DNA from: Pseudomonadota bacterium
GTDB lineage: Bacteria; Myxococcota; Myxococcia; Myxococcales; Myxococcaceae
Length of the DNA stretch: 64,000 bases
Direction: 5' to 3'
NCBI GenBank assembly: GCA_023423535.1
Contig: JAFAFL010000095.1
Coordinates: 155,316 to 219,315, forward strand
Part shown: piece by piece, positions 11,403 to 20,679 of the stretch
How positions within the stretch are numbered: the stretch's first letter is position 1
Layout: each line of letters begins with the position of its first letter
Made by a program: the position numbers and the translations under genes
Notes under the pieces: generated by a model
What the model saw: the letters and a program-made list of their open reading frames with translations, nothing else
Database searches by the model: none
What the model was told of the DNA's origin: nothing

Positions 11403-12176
11403 ATGAACAGGCCCCTCACGCTGCTCTCGCTCGCGGCGCTCACGCTCGCCTGCCGCACCGTCCCGCCGCCGGTGCAGTCGCAGTCCGCGTCCTTCTCCAG
11501 CGCGTCGTCCTATTCGGCGGCGGTCTCGACCTACGACGCCCTCGCGGTGACTGCCGGCGCGGCGATGCCCGGCGAGCTCATCGTGCGTCCGGATCAGGTG
11601 GTGCAGTCCTTCGCCATCCGCTCGAAGGCGGGCAGCGCGAGCGAGCAGCTGGAGGCGCTGCGCGCGGCCGCCTCGGCGGTGGAGGCGCGCTTCGCGGAGA
11701 GGACGGGCGGCGCGGCGAAGGCGGTCATCGTCGGCATGCGGCTCGAGCGACGCGCGGGGAAGGTGCGCGACGGAGGGCTGGCGGCGGTGCTCGATGGAGA
11801 GGTGGTGCTGCCGCTGCCTGTCGACGCCGACGTGTGGGCGCGCGCGAAGGCGCTGGTCGGGCTGCAGGAGACGGCGGCGCTGCTCGCGGAGGAGGGGCTG
11901 AAGAAGGACGACCCGCTCGACTACAGCTTCGCGGCCCCGGCGCCTTCGGTGGCGAACGTCGAGCCGCACCGGGCCCGCCTCGTCGAGCAGTGGGCGCAGC
12001 GCGCGCGGCAGTTCTCGCAGGCTGCCAGTCATCCGAGCGCGCCGCTGGGCGTCGTCGATTGCCGCGCGGTGCCGGAGATCCGACAGCGCGTCATCTCGCT
12101 CGAGCGGGTGGCGCTGGGCCTCGAGCCGCAGTGCCGGATCGACGCGTTGACCGGTCACGGACAGCGCCGCGAGTAG
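11403..12176 (+). CDS. Putative lipoprotein, unknown function
   Basis: 257 residues. A short signal ends in a lipobox (TLACR, Cys17), followed by a Ser/Ala-rich linker and an alpha/beta region (about 55-200) with VVQSFAIRSKAGSASEQL and AAKAVIVGMRLERR. The overall look recalls periplasmic SIMPL/DUF541-like domains, but no diagnostic motif was seen. There is no Shine-Dalgarno sequence; TATATG at 11389-11394 lies 8 bases before the ATG, suggesting a leaderless transcript. First of a run of exported lipoproteins. Confidence 0.75.
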   Translation: MNRPLTLLSLAALTLACRTVPPPVQSQSASFSSASSYSAAVSTYDALAVTAGAAMPGELIVRPDQVVQSFAIRSKAGSASEQLEALRAAASAVEARFAERTGGAAKAVIVGMRLERRAGKVRDGGLAAVLDGEVVLPLPVDADVWARAKALVGLQETAALLAEEGLKKDDPLDYSFAAPAPSVANVEPHRARLVEQWAQRARQFSQAASHPSAPLGVVDCRAVPEIRQRVISLERVALGLEPQCRIDALTGHGQRRE

Positions 12177-12284
12177 GCAGCCAGGTTCGATCGGTCACGT
12201 GCTCGACGGTGTCGCGGTGCTGCGCAGGTGTGCAGCGGCGCGAGACGTTGCCCGTGCAGGGCCCGATGTCCACGTTGGCCCGCC

Positions 12285-13379
12285 ATGACGGTCAAGACCT
12301 GGGTGCGGGGCGTGGTGTGCGGGGGAGTCATCTCCTGCCTGGCGGGGTGCAGTGGTGCGGCGTTCGATCAGCAGGACGACGGGCAGGGTGGCATCACGCC
12401 CGGACCGACGGGGAGCGAGGCGCCGGAGGTGCTGACCGAGCCGCGGTGGACGGTGGCGCCGGGCCTCTCCGACCGGCGGTGTGACGCGTCGGTGTCGTTG
12501 CTCGCGGACGGTCGCGCGCTGGTGACCGGCGGCCGCGACCCCGCGTGGTCGAAGACGGCGTGGACGACCGCGGACCTCTTCGATCCCGCGACGGACACCT
12601 GGAAGAGCGTGGCGCCGATGCTCGCGGACCGGTCCGGTCACCTGCAGATCACGCTCGGGGACGGGCGTGTGCTCGTGGCCGGCGGCGCGGAGACGATCGC
12701 CCATCCGAAGGGGCGCGTGCTGGAGCTGGCGGAGATCTTCGATCCAGGCGCCGCGGGCGGTGCCGGCGAGTGGTTCCCCACCGCGCCGCTGCCGGTGCCC
12801 ATGTCCCAGGTGAGCGGCGTGCTGCTCGCGGACGGGCGCGTGTTGGCGGTCTCTCCGATGGGCGCGGCGCTGTTCGACCCTTCGCGCGAGGCCTGGGAGA
12901 ACGTGTCACCGCCGAAGGCGATGAGCTCCGCGCGGCGGCTGGACGATGGACGCGTGCTCGCGCTGCACAGCGGCGGCGAGGCGCTGCTCTTCGATCCGGC
13001 GGCGAAGACGTGGGAGGCCGTCGAGGCGCTGACCTCTCCGGATGGCGCGATGTATGCGCGCTTCCTCTCCAGCGACGGTGAGCCGCTGGTGCTCGCGAAC
13101 GAGCGGCTCCTGGCCTTCGATCTCGCCACGAAGTCGTGGGTTGAGCGCGAGACCCTCGCCGAGGCGCCGGCGAACTTCGGCGTGACCACGCACTACGGGA
13201 CCTACGTGCCCGCGCGAAGGCTGCACCGTGCGCCGGATGCGAAGGCGGTGGAGCTGCCGGAGCTGCCTGCCACGCCGTGTGGCGACCACGGCATCACGCT
13301 GCGCGATGGGCGGCTGCTCCTGCCCGGCCCCGAGGCGACGCTGCTCCTCGAGCTGCCGCAGACGGAGCAGACGGAGTAG
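12285..13379 (+). CDS. Kelch-repeat lipoprotein
   Basis: 364 residues from the ATG at 12285, chosen because it starts a signal ending in the lipobox LAGC (Cys22). The mature protein has at least four kelch-type blades with the pattern LLADGRxLVxGG ... AExFDPxTxxWxxVAPM, for example around residues 70-165. Kelch blades form a beta-propeller used for protein or carbohydrate binding; in Myxococcota such proteins are usually surface-exposed. The later blades (about 190-290) are degenerate. Lies 36 bases upstream of the hydrolase lipoprotein on the same strand. Confidence 0.85.
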   Translation: MTVKTWVRGVVCGGVISCLAGCSGAAFDQQDDGQGGITPGPTGSEAPEVLTEPRWTVAPGLSDRRCDASVSLLADGRALVTGGRDPAWSKTAWTTADLFDPATDTWKSVAPMLADRSGHLQITLGDGRVLVAGGAETIAHPKGRVLELAEIFDPGAAGGAGEWFPTAPLPVPMSQVSGVLLADGRVLAVSPMGAALFDPSREAWENVSPPKAMSSARRLDDGRVLALHSGGEALLFDPAAKTWEAVEALTSPDGAMYARFLSSDGEPLVLANERLLAFDLATKSWVERETLAEAPANFGVTTHYGTYVPARRLHRAPDAKAVELPELPATPCGDHGITLRDGRLLLPGPEATLLLELPQTEQTE

Positions 13380-13415
13380 TCGCTCGGCCGTGACGCGGGC
13401 GCGTAGGCTCCGGCC

Positions 13416-15356
13416 ATGCGCCCGCTCTCCTTTTCCGCGCTGCTGCTGTGGACGGCCCTTCTCGGGGCCGTGGCCTGTGGTCCGACGGTGGCGACACCCG
13501 AAGGTCCGCCGCCGCGCGAGCCCGGTGTGCGTGCGCCGCTCAGCGCCGCGTGTGATCCGACGGATGCGACGCGCTGTGCGCTGCCCTGGCCGTCGAACAC
13601 GTTCACCGTCGCGGATGCGAGCCGCGCGACGGGACTGCGGGTGGCGGTCGGTGCGGGGACGTTGCCGCGGCGCGACGATCCCTCGTTCCTCAACCTCGCG
13701 GACGGCTTCTCGCGGGTGACGCCGGTGATGGCGGGCTTCCCGGTGCAGGTGGATCCGGGAACCGTCGAGGGCGCGATGCGGCTGCTCGTCGCGCAGCCCG
13801 GTGCGGCGGACGAGGCGCAGGAGGTGCCGCTCCACGTGGAGCTCGTGCCCAGCATCAGTCCGCGCACGGGGGCGCCGGAGACGCTGCTGGTCGGCCTGCC
13901 GCGACGGCCGCTGGCGGCGGCGAGCGATCACGTGGTCGTGGTGCTCGACTCGCTGCGCGCGATGGACGGCTCGGCGCTGAGACCGGAGGAGACGACGAGG
14001 GTGGACCTCGGCCTGCGCGCCGCGGAGACGGACGAGGAGCGCGCGCGCTTCGCCTACCACGCGCCGACGAGAGCGCTGCTCGCGCGTGCCGGCATCGCTC
14101 CCGAGCGCGTGCTCCGGGTGTGGGACTTCACCACCCGGTCCGCAGACGATCCGCGCGTGCGACTGCAGGCGATGCGCGCGCGGTTGCTGGAGGCGATCGA
14201 CAGCGGAGAGGTGGGCCTCGCGTGGGACCGGGTGGAGCCGCGCGTGTCGGGACCGGTGGCGCTCGTCGCGGTGGGACGGCTCACCGGGCTGCCAGCGTTC
14301 CGCGATGCAGAGGGGATGCTCGCGCTGGACGAGCGTGGGATGCCTCGCGTGGAGGGCCTTCACGATGCGCCATTCCGCGTGATGGTCCCGCGCGGCGAGG
14401 GCGACTGGCGGGTGGTGATGTACGGGCACGGTACCGGCGGCAACGTGGACGACGCGGCGTTCGACGCGAGCATCGCCGGGCTCGGGTTGGGGAAGGTGGG
14501 CGGGCTCTTCTACGGCTGGGACGAGGAGGGCGTGATCGAGACCTTCCTCTCCTTCGAACGCGTGCAGAGCGGCGTGGCGCGTTCCACCGCGGGTCTGATG
14601 CAGGCGCTCGCGGATCTCTCGGCGGTGGAGCACGCGCTGAACGGGATGCTCGGCGAGGCGCTGGCCGCTCCTGTCATCGGCGGCGTGGACAACCCGGAGG
14701 CGGGGAGGAGGCCTGCGGCGGCGGAGCCCATCTGGACCGGGGGATCGCTCGGCGGAACGATGGGGCTCGTCTATTCGGGGCTCTCGCCGCGAATCCGCTT
14801 CGCGGTGCTCAACGTGGCGGGCGCGGGCTGGACTCACTTCGTGCCGGGGAGCGACCTCTTCGCGCTCATCGGTCCGTCGCACGCCGCGGGCTACGGCAGC
14901 GCGCTCGACTTCCGGTTGTCGCTGATGGCGAGCCAGCTCGCGTGGGACGACGTGGACGGCGCGAACTGGACCGATGGGCTCGCGGAGGAGGGCGGCGCGT
15001 ACCTCGTGCAGCAGAGCATGGGCGATCCGATCCTCCCGAACATCGGCACCGAGCTGTGCGCGGCCTCCGTCGGCGCGGCGGCGGTGGGTGAGGTGCTCTC
15101 TGCTGTTCCGGGCGCGGAGCGAAGCGACAGGGTCGAAGGCCGCAGCGCGCTGACCCAGTACCGCGTGCCGGAGACCGTCAGTGGGCTGGGGCGGCACGGC
15201 TTCGCCGATCGCTCAGGGCCTGCCGGTGACGCCGCGCGCGAGCAGATCACCCGCTTCCTCCAGAGCGCACTCTCGGGCCAACCGGTGATCGAGCTGCCCC
15301 AGCTCTGCGCGCAGAACGTGCCGGCGGGGAGCTGCGACTTCAGCGCGTCGCCGTGA
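13416..15356 (+). CDS. Alpha/beta-hydrolase-like lipoprotein
   Basis: 646 residues; lipobox AVACG near residue 20. After a Pro-rich linker the N-terminal 300 residues form a beta-rich domain with conserved PxNTFTVAD and FSRVTP segments. The second half has hydrolase signatures: GHGTGGN near 337-343 (oxyanion-hole type) and GGSLGG with Ser444 as candidate nucleophile. A lipase or esterase acting outside the cell is likely; the substrate is unknown. No Shine-Dalgarno sequence; TAGGCT at 13404-13409 sits 6 bases before the ATG, consistent with leaderless expression. Confidence 0.8.
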   Translation: MRPLSFSALLLWTALLGAVACGPTVATPEGPPPREPGVRAPLSAACDPTDATRCALPWPSNTFTVADASRATGLRVAVGAGTLPRRDDPSFLNLADGFSRVTPVMAGFPVQVDPGTVEGAMRLLVAQPGAADEAQEVPLHVELVPSISPRTGAPETLLVGLPRRPLAAASDHVVVVLDSLRAMDGSALRPEETTRVDLGLRAAETDEERARFAYHAPTRALLARAGIAPERVLRVWDFTTRSADDPRVRLQAMRARLLEAIDSGEVGLAWDRVEPRVSGPVALVAVGRLTGLPAFRDAEGMLALDERGMPRVEGLHDAPFRVMVPRGEGDWRVVMYGHGTGGNVDDAAFDASIAGLGLGKVGGLFYGWDEEGVIETFLSFERVQSGVARSTAGLMQALADLSAVEHALNGMLGEALAAPVIGGVDNPEAGRRPAAAEPIWTGGSLGGTMGLVYSGLSPRIRFAVLNVAGAGWTHFVPGSDLFALIGPSHAAGYGSALDFRLSLMASQLAWDDVDGANWTDGLAEEGGAYLVQQSMGDPILPNIGTELCAASVGAAAVGEVLSAVPGAERSDRVEGRSALTQYRVPETVSGLGRHGFADRSGPAGDAAREQITRFLQSALSGQPVIELPQLCAQNVPAGSCDFSASP

Positions 15357-15428
15357 GTCTGTGTTTTGACCCCGCTCGCGGCGCGCTCCTATCGTGACCG
15401 CAACTCGCTACACGTGCAGGGAGGCCAC

Positions 15429-16718
15429 ATGGTCCGGGTCCGGAGGCAGGGCGCTTCGAGGGTGCTGGTGCTCGCAGCGCTCGCGGTGTTGGGGACGGCG
15501 GCGTGCGGCGGCGAGAAGATCCAGACGAACACCGAGCTTCCCCGTGCGTCGTTCACCGCCACGCCCACCGCGGCGAGGCCACAGGTGGTGAAGCTCGATG
15601 CGACCGCGTCCTTCGCGCTCGCGGGCAGGCTCGCCGCGTACCGCTGGTCGCTCGGAGATGGCAGCGCGGAGGTGGAGCTCGATGGCCCCACGCACGTGCA
15701 CAGCTACACCGCCGCGGGCGAGTACGAGATCTCGCTGGTGGTGGTGGACGACGCGGGCGCGCAGAGCGAGCCCGTCACGCGGAAGGTGACGATCAGCGCG
15801 GTGAACAGCGCGCCGCCGAAGGCGCTCATCACCGGCCCTTCGACCGCGCTGCTCGGCGAGGAGCTCTTCTTCGACGGCAGCGGCTCGGCGCCCTCGGGCG
15901 ACCTGCAGAAGTACGAGTGGGACTTCGGCGATCCGGCGTCCGGTCCGCTCAACGCGAGCGGCGCGGTGACCGCGGGACACCGGTTCCTGCAGCCGGGCTC
16001 GTACACGGTGAAGCTCACGGTGACCGACAGCCTCGGGCAGCGCGACACCGCCGAGCACCTCGTGGCGGTGGGCCAGCTGATGCCGACCGCGGTGTGCACC
16101 TTCTCGCCCGCGCAGGCACTGCAGGGCGTGCCGGTGACCTTCGACGCGACGCAGTCCACCGCGCCGGATGGCTCGAGCATCAAGCTCTACGTGTGGGATC
16201 TCGACGACGGGAGCGCGCAGAAGACCGGCGCAACGGTGACGCACACCTACAACGTGCAGGCGACCTTCAGGCCTAAGCTGCAGGTCATCGACTCGCAGAA
16301 CCGTGTGGCGGAGACGACGTGCCCGGAGGTGACCGTGGCCGCGCCGCCGCTCTGCGTGGCGGAGTACTCGCTGGACGCGAACCCGAAGACGCAGCCGTGC
16401 AGCTTCTGGGGAAACACCACCTGGGGCGGCGTGAAGCTCAACCTCGAGCAGCGCGAGGACGGCACGGTCAGCGCCACCGAGCAGTTCAACAACCAGACGA
16501 TCACCTTCACCGGCACCTGGGCGGGCACCAGCTTCACCATGAACGGGAGCTACACGCAGGCCGGGAGCCTCGGGGACACCATCACCACCGACGCCACCGT
16601 GCAGGGCACCTTCGCCGGCTGCGGCGCGTGGACGGGGACGTGGGTGGAGACCGCGACGTCGGATTCGCTCGGGACGCTGTGCACGCTGACGTGGAACGTC
16701 TCCGCGTCGCGGCTGTGA
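15429..16718 (+). CDS. PKD-domain lipoprotein with C-terminal beta domain
   Basis: 429 residues from the ATG at 15429 (GGGAGG upstream; an earlier in-frame ATG at 15366 would precede a hydrophilic stretch). Signal and lipobox (TAACG) are followed by three PKD domains (about 40-125, 130-215, 220-310) with the family marks YRWSLGDG, YEWDFGDP and YVWDLDDGS, each ending in a HxY/YxVxLxVxD strand. The last 110 residues form a separate domain that begins CSFWGNTTWGGVKLN. PKD domains are extracellular Ig-like spacers or binders. A gene of similar design lies at 17489. Confidence 0.87.
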   Translation: MVRVRRQGASRVLVLAALAVLGTAACGGEKIQTNTELPRASFTATPTAARPQVVKLDATASFALAGRLAAYRWSLGDGSAEVELDGPTHVHSYTAAGEYEISLVVVDDAGAQSEPVTRKVTISAVNSAPPKALITGPSTALLGEELFFDGSGSAPSGDLQKYEWDFGDPASGPLNASGAVTAGHRFLQPGSYTVKLTVTDSLGQRDTAEHLVAVGQLMPTAVCTFSPAQALQGVPVTFDATQSTAPDGSSIKLYVWDLDDGSAQKTGATVTHTYNVQATFRPKLQVIDSQNRVAETTCPEVTVAAPPLCVAEYSLDANPKTQPCSFWGNTTWGGVKLNLEQREDGTVSATEQFNNQTITFTGTWAGTSFTMNGSYTQAGSLGDTITTDATVQGTFAGCGAWTGTWVETATSDSLGTLCTLTWNVSASRL

Positions 16719-16744
16719 ACGTGCCTTCGGCTTCAGCGCTTGAA

Positions 16745-17506
16745 TCAGCGCTTGAAGAGAAAGCGCAGCGCGCCCGGCAGCCGGCGGCCCCAGTCGCTCT
16801 CGTGGTGCCGCCCCTTCGGATCGAGGCGGACGCGGAGCTGGTCGTCGCCGTAGCCGCGCGCGCGCAGCAGCGGGACGAGCTCCTTCATCCACTCGGCCAT
16901 GCGACCCCCGGCCTCTCGCGCGCCGCAGTCGAGGTACAGCCGAGACCGCTCCGGAACGGGCTGCTTCTCCAGCCAGTCGAAGATGCGGCGGTCGGACCAG
17001 AAGAGCGACGAGGACATGCAGAGCGCGCCGCCGAAGACGTCCGGCCGGCGGTGGTGCGCGTAGAGCGACGCGAGCCCTCCGAGCGACGAGCCGCCGATGA
17101 AGACGCCCTCGGGTCCCGGCGTGATCGCGAACCCGTCGCGCACGCGCGGCACGAGCCGGTCCGCGATCCAGTCGATGAAGCGCGCCGCACCGCCGCCCGC
17201 GCCACCGTGGCGTCGGTCCTTCCACGGCGTCAGCTCATCCATCCGCTTCTCGCCGCCGTTGGCGAGGCCCACGAGGATCGGCACCCGGACGGTGCGCGGT
17301 CCGAGGCTCTCCGCTGCGTCGTGCGCGTGCCAGCCGCCGGCGAAAGAGCCCTCGTCGCCGAAGACGTTCTGACCGTCGAAGAGGAAGAGCGCCGGGCCTT
17401 CGTCTCTCGTGTGAAGGTCCGCGCGTTCGGGCACGTACACCCTCACCGCGCGCGGGCCGAAGCCCGGCACCTCCAGGAGCCCCAGATCGTGGAACGTCCC
17501 GCTCAT
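16745..17506 (-). CDS. Putative esterase of the enterochelin-esterase/EstD type
   Basis: 253 residues from the ATG at 17506, preceded by a strong purine-rich site (CAGGAGGAGGAGGGACAC). Alpha/beta-hydrolase fold of the PF00756 class: FLFDGQNVF near 42-49, the nucleophile elbow GSSLG (Ser141) and a C-terminal GRHHESDW that likely supplies the catalytic His. No signal peptide, so cytoplasmic. Its 5' end overlaps, head to head, the start of the PKD lipoprotein on the plus strand. It converges with the upstream PKD gene, with 26 bases between stops. Confidence 0.85.
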   Translation of the reverse strand: MSGTFHDLGLLEVPGFGPRAVRVYVPERADLHTRDEGPALFLFDGQNVFGDEGSFAGGWHAHDAAESLGPRTVRVPILVGLANGGEKRMDELTPWKDRRHGGAGGGAARFIDWIADRLVPRVRDGFAITPGPEGVFIGGSSLGGLASLYAHHRRPDVFGGALCMSSSLFWSDRRIFDWLEKQPVPERSRLYLDCGAREAGGRMAEWMKELVPLLRARGYGDDQLRVRLDPKGRHHESDWGRRLPGALRFLFKR

Positions 17507-18766
17507 GTGTCCCTCCTCCTCCTGAGCTGCCTCGCGCTCTCTATCGCGGCGTGTGGCCCGAGCGCCCGTCCCGTTGCGGATCCCGGTGGCGAACGGACGG
17601 TGGAGGTCGGCGAGAGCGTGGTCTTCGACGGCTCGGCGTCGAAGGGAGAGATCGACTCGTGGCAGTGGGACTTCGGTGACGGCTCGGAGCCGCAGACGGG
17701 GCGCAGCGTCGAGCACGTGTTCACCGCGCCCGGCGACTACAGCGTCGCGCTCACCGTGCGAGGCCCGGGCGGGTCACACACTGCCGCGGCGGTGGTGCAC
17801 GTGGGACAGGGCTGCCTGCCGCAGGCGGTGCTGGAGGTGCTGACGTCGCAACCGAAGCCGGGCGAGCCGGTGCAGCTCTCCGCGGGCAACTCGGTCGCCT
17901 GCGAGAACCGGCCGCTGGTGCGCTTCCGGTGGGACTTCGGCGACGGCGTGATCGACGAAGGCCCCTCGCGCTCGTTCGTCTCGCACACGTGGGCGCGCGG
18001 CACGTACCCGCTGGTCCTGGAGATCGAAGACTCGCGCGGTGCGATCGGCCGAGCGACGCGCACGCTGAACGTGGGCGTCGTCTCCGCGAAGCCGGTCGTC
18101 CAGTGTCCGGCGTCGCTGAGCGGAGAGGCGGGGCAGGCGATCACCTTCAACGCCACCGCGTCCGATCCGGGCGGCGTGGGCATTGAACGTGTGGAGTGGC
18201 AGTTCAGCGACGGGACGAGCGCGACCGGCGCGAGCGTGACGCACACCTTCGACGCGGCGGGCAGCTACACCGCCAGCGCGCGCGCGTTCACCGAAGACGA
18301 TCGGGAGAGCGATCCGTGCACCGTGGGGGTGACCGTCACCGCGCCGCTGGACTTCACCGGCACCTGGGTGCTCAACCCGGGCGCGTCTTCGCTCACCGGC
18401 TGCTCCCGTTTCGGCGTGGGTTTCCCGGCGTCGCATCTGTCGGTCACGCACGGCGCGACGTCGATGACCGCGGCGCCGAGCGGGAACGGCTGGCCGTCGG
18501 GGACGGTGCTCAGCGGGATGGAGGAGCCGCCGCCCTCGCCGGGCGGAACCTTCCGGCTTCGCGTGGTCGCGCCGCAGGTGGACCGCACGTCGTCCGGATG
18601 CGGGCCGGTGGCGCCGGAGCACTCGGTGGAGCTGACCTTCACCAACGCGACGAGCGCGACTGGGACCTGGCGCGTGATCCACGACTTCGCCTGTGTCGGC
18701 GGTGGCGGGTGCAACGTCTCCTGCAACTGCGTGGCGAGCGGGACCTTCAGCGCGAAGAAGCAGTAG
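17489..18766 (+). CDS. PKD-domain lipoprotein
   Basis: 425 residues if it starts at the GTG at 17489, which has AGGAG 9 bases upstream and gives MERPAHVSLLLLSCLALS then the lipobox SIAAC. The next GTG (17507) also gives a signal but lacks a usable ribosome-binding site. Three PKD domains follow (about 35-120, 125-215, 220-300) with WQWDFGDGSEPQ, FRWDFGDG and VEWQFSDGTS. The C-terminal 120 residues form another beta domain starting FTGTWVLNPG, paralleling the design of the PKD lipoprotein at 15429. Start and promoter overlap the esterase gene on the other strand; its 3' end overlaps the acyl-CoA synthetase gene by 20 bases. Confidence 0.82.
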   Translation: MERPAHVSLLLLSCLALSIAACGPSARPVADPGGERTVEVGESVVFDGSASKGEIDSWQWDFGDGSEPQTGRSVEHVFTAPGDYSVALTVRGPGGSHTAAAVVHVGQGCLPQAVLEVLTSQPKPGEPVQLSAGNSVACENRPLVRFRWDFGDGVIDEGPSRSFVSHTWARGTYPLVLEIEDSRGAIGRATRTLNVGVVSAKPVVQCPASLSGEAGQAITFNATASDPGGVGIERVEWQFSDGTSATGASVTHTFDAAGSYTASARAFTEDDRESDPCTVGVTVTAPLDFTGTWVLNPGASSLTGCSRFGVGFPASHLSVTHGATSMTAAPSGNGWPSGTVLSGMEEPPPSPGGTFRLRVVAPQVDRTSSGCGPVAPEHSVELTFTNATSATGTWRVIHDFACVGGGGCNVSCNCVASGTFSAKKQ

Positions 18767-20567
18767 CCGCCGGTGCGTAGAGCGCGGTGAAGCGCTCGCC
18801 CAGATGCGAGTGCACCGCGTCGCGCTTGAGCTTCAATGTCGGCGTCACCAGCTCGGGGTAGTCCATCGGCGTGCCGGGAAGGATCGCGACGCGCTTCGGA
18901 CGCTCGTAGTCGGAGAAGGTCCCGAGCCGAGCGCGTGACAGCTCCACCAGCTCGGTCTCGGGAGTCCTGCCCTCGCTCTCGCAGCGCGCGAGCCAGTACT
19001 TGTCCACGAAGACCGTGGCGGTGACGAAGGGACGGTCGTCGCCCATCAGCATCGCGCCGGTGATCGGCGGCTCGCACACCAGCGCCTGCTCGATGGGCTC
19101 GGGCGAGATCTTCTTCCCGGTGGAAAGCACGAGGATGCTCTTGCGGCGCCCGGTCACGTGCAGCATCCCCTCCTCGTCGAGCCGCGCGAGGTCACCGGTG
19201 CGGAAGTAGCCGTCGGGCGTGAAGGCGTCCGCTGCGTCCTCCGGCTCGAGGAACCCGCTGAGCATCAGGGGGCCGCGCAGCTGCAGCTCGCCGCCCTCGC
19301 CGAGCCGCAGGTCGTGGTCGGAGGAGACGAGGCCCACGCTCCCCGCGCGCCTCGGGCCGGCGAAGAGGTTCGAGCTGATCATCCCCGCCGTCTCGCTCAT
19401 CCCGTAGAGCTCCACGTAGGGCAGCCCGAGCGACTCGAAGAAGCGGAAGAGGGCGGGCGGCGTGGGCGCACCGCCGGCGAAGAGCCCGCGGATCCGGCCA
19501 CCGAGCTTCTTGCGCACCGCACGACCCACCAGCAGGTCGGCCACGCGGGTGAGGAGGCGATCTCCCGCGGCGCGCGAACCGTCCACGCGCACGCGAGCGG
19601 CGGCGGCCAGTGCGGCGCGCGCGAGCTTTCGAACAGGGCCGGGCAGAGAGGAGAGCTTGTGCTCCACGCCGTCGCGGATGCGCTCGTAGATGAGCGGCAC
19701 GGAGAAGAGGTAGGTCGGCGAGAGGGCCAGCGCGCGCTCCAGCTCGTTGCGCCCGGCGATCATCAGCAGCGTGTGGCCCTGCGCCAGCGCGAGCGCGAAC
19801 TGGTCGTGCCCCGCCACGTGACCGAACGGGAGCAGGTGCAGCCCCACGTCCGTCTCGCCCGTACCCACCGACGCCGCGCCCGCATCGATCGCGTGCACGA
19901 TCGCCCGCTGCGGCAGGCGCACGCCCTTTGCTCGGCCCGTGGTGCCGCTGGTGAAGAGCAGCAGGAAGGGATCCTCTTCGGTGACCGCCGCGGCCAGCGC
20001 GCGGAGCTCCTCGAGTGCAGCGACGTCCGGTGCGTCCGGCGCCGGTGCTGACCCGGAGAACACGTCCGCTGTCCCGTCGCGCCGAAGGCCCTCGGGCATT
20101 GCCGCGCTCACGTCCTCCTCGCTGATGACCGCCGAGAGCCCGGCCGCCACCAGCTCGGGAGCGATGGGCCGCAGCTTCTCCCACTGCGCGGCGGTGGAGA
20201 CGAGCAGCACGCGCGGGCGCACGCGCCGGGCGATCTCCTGCACCGGACGCGCGCCGAGGCTCGCGAAGAGCGCTGCGGGTTCGGCCTTCAGGCACTGCGC
20301 GGCGAGCGCGATCATCTGCCACTCCGGCGTGTTCTCCGCGAGCAGCAGCACCCGGTCTCCGGCGCGGACGCCGCACGATCGGAGGTACCGCACCGCACGG
20401 GACACGCCCGCCGCGAAACCGGCGAAGGTGACCTCGCGAACGGCGTGCGGCGCGGTGGGAGGGATGAAGCGGAGGAAGGTCGCGTTGCCTCGCTGCTCGC
20501 TCGTCCGGACGAGCAGCGCCGGCAGCGTGCGCGCATCGAAGCGGGAGGGCTGAAGACGAGGGCTCAT
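18747..20567 (-). CDS. AMP-dependent acyl-CoA synthetase/ligase
   Basis: 606 residues of the ANL adenylating superfamily. The AMP/phosphate loop LFTSGTTGRAKG, the adenine site LYGMSETAGMI, the hinge FRTGDLARLDEEG and LHVTGRRKSILVLSTGKKI are all present, in the order and size of long-chain fatty acyl-CoA synthetases. It should activate a carboxylic acid, probably a fatty acid, with ATP and CoA; chain length cannot be told. The C-terminal catalytic Lys expected in PxTPTLKLKR is visible. Last gene of a minus-strand series starting with the MMPL transporter; its stop overlaps the end of the convergent PKD gene. Confidence 0.92.
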   Translation of the reverse strand: MSPRLQPSRFDARTLPALLVRTSEQRGNATFLRFIPPTAPHAVREVTFAGFAAGVSRAVRYLRSCGVRAGDRVLLLAENTPEWQMIALAAQCLKAEPAALFASLGARPVQEIARRVRPRVLLVSTAAQWEKLRPIAPELVAAGLSAVISEEDVSAAMPEGLRRDGTADVFSGSAPAPDAPDVAALEELRALAAAVTEEDPFLLLFTSGTTGRAKGVRLPQRAIVHAIDAGAASVGTGETDVGLHLLPFGHVAGHDQFALALAQGHTLLMIAGRNELERALALSPTYLFSVPLIYERIRDGVEHKLSSLPGPVRKLARAALAAAARVRVDGSRAAGDRLLTRVADLLVGRAVRKKLGGRIRGLFAGGAPTPPALFRFFESLGLPYVELYGMSETAGMISSNLFAGPRRAGSVGLVSSDHDLRLGEGGELQLRGPLMLSGFLEPEDAADAFTPDGYFRTGDLARLDEEGMLHVTGRRKSILVLSTGKKISPEPIEQALVCEPPITGAMLMGDDRPFVTATVFVDKYWLARCESEGRTPETELVELSRARLGTFSDYERPKRVAILPGTPMDYPELVTPTLKLKRDAVHSHLGERFTALYAPAATASSR

Positions 20568-20679
20568 GCCCCGCGGGTACCTCAGCTCGAGGCGAGAAGC
20601 AGGCGCCAGGCGGCGGGATTCGTCGTTCCCATGACGCGGGCGTGACGAGCGCCCGAGCCCGTGCGCCCGGCCGCTCGCC

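Noticed and set aside
12177..12284. Small gene between the lipoprotein at 11403 and the kelch gene
   Set aside because: Only short frames without ribosome-binding site or signal.
16719..16744. Terminator between the convergent PKD and esterase genes
   Set aside because: The direct repeat CAGCGCTTGAA is suggestive but the sequence folds only into a weak imperfect palindrome without a T-run.
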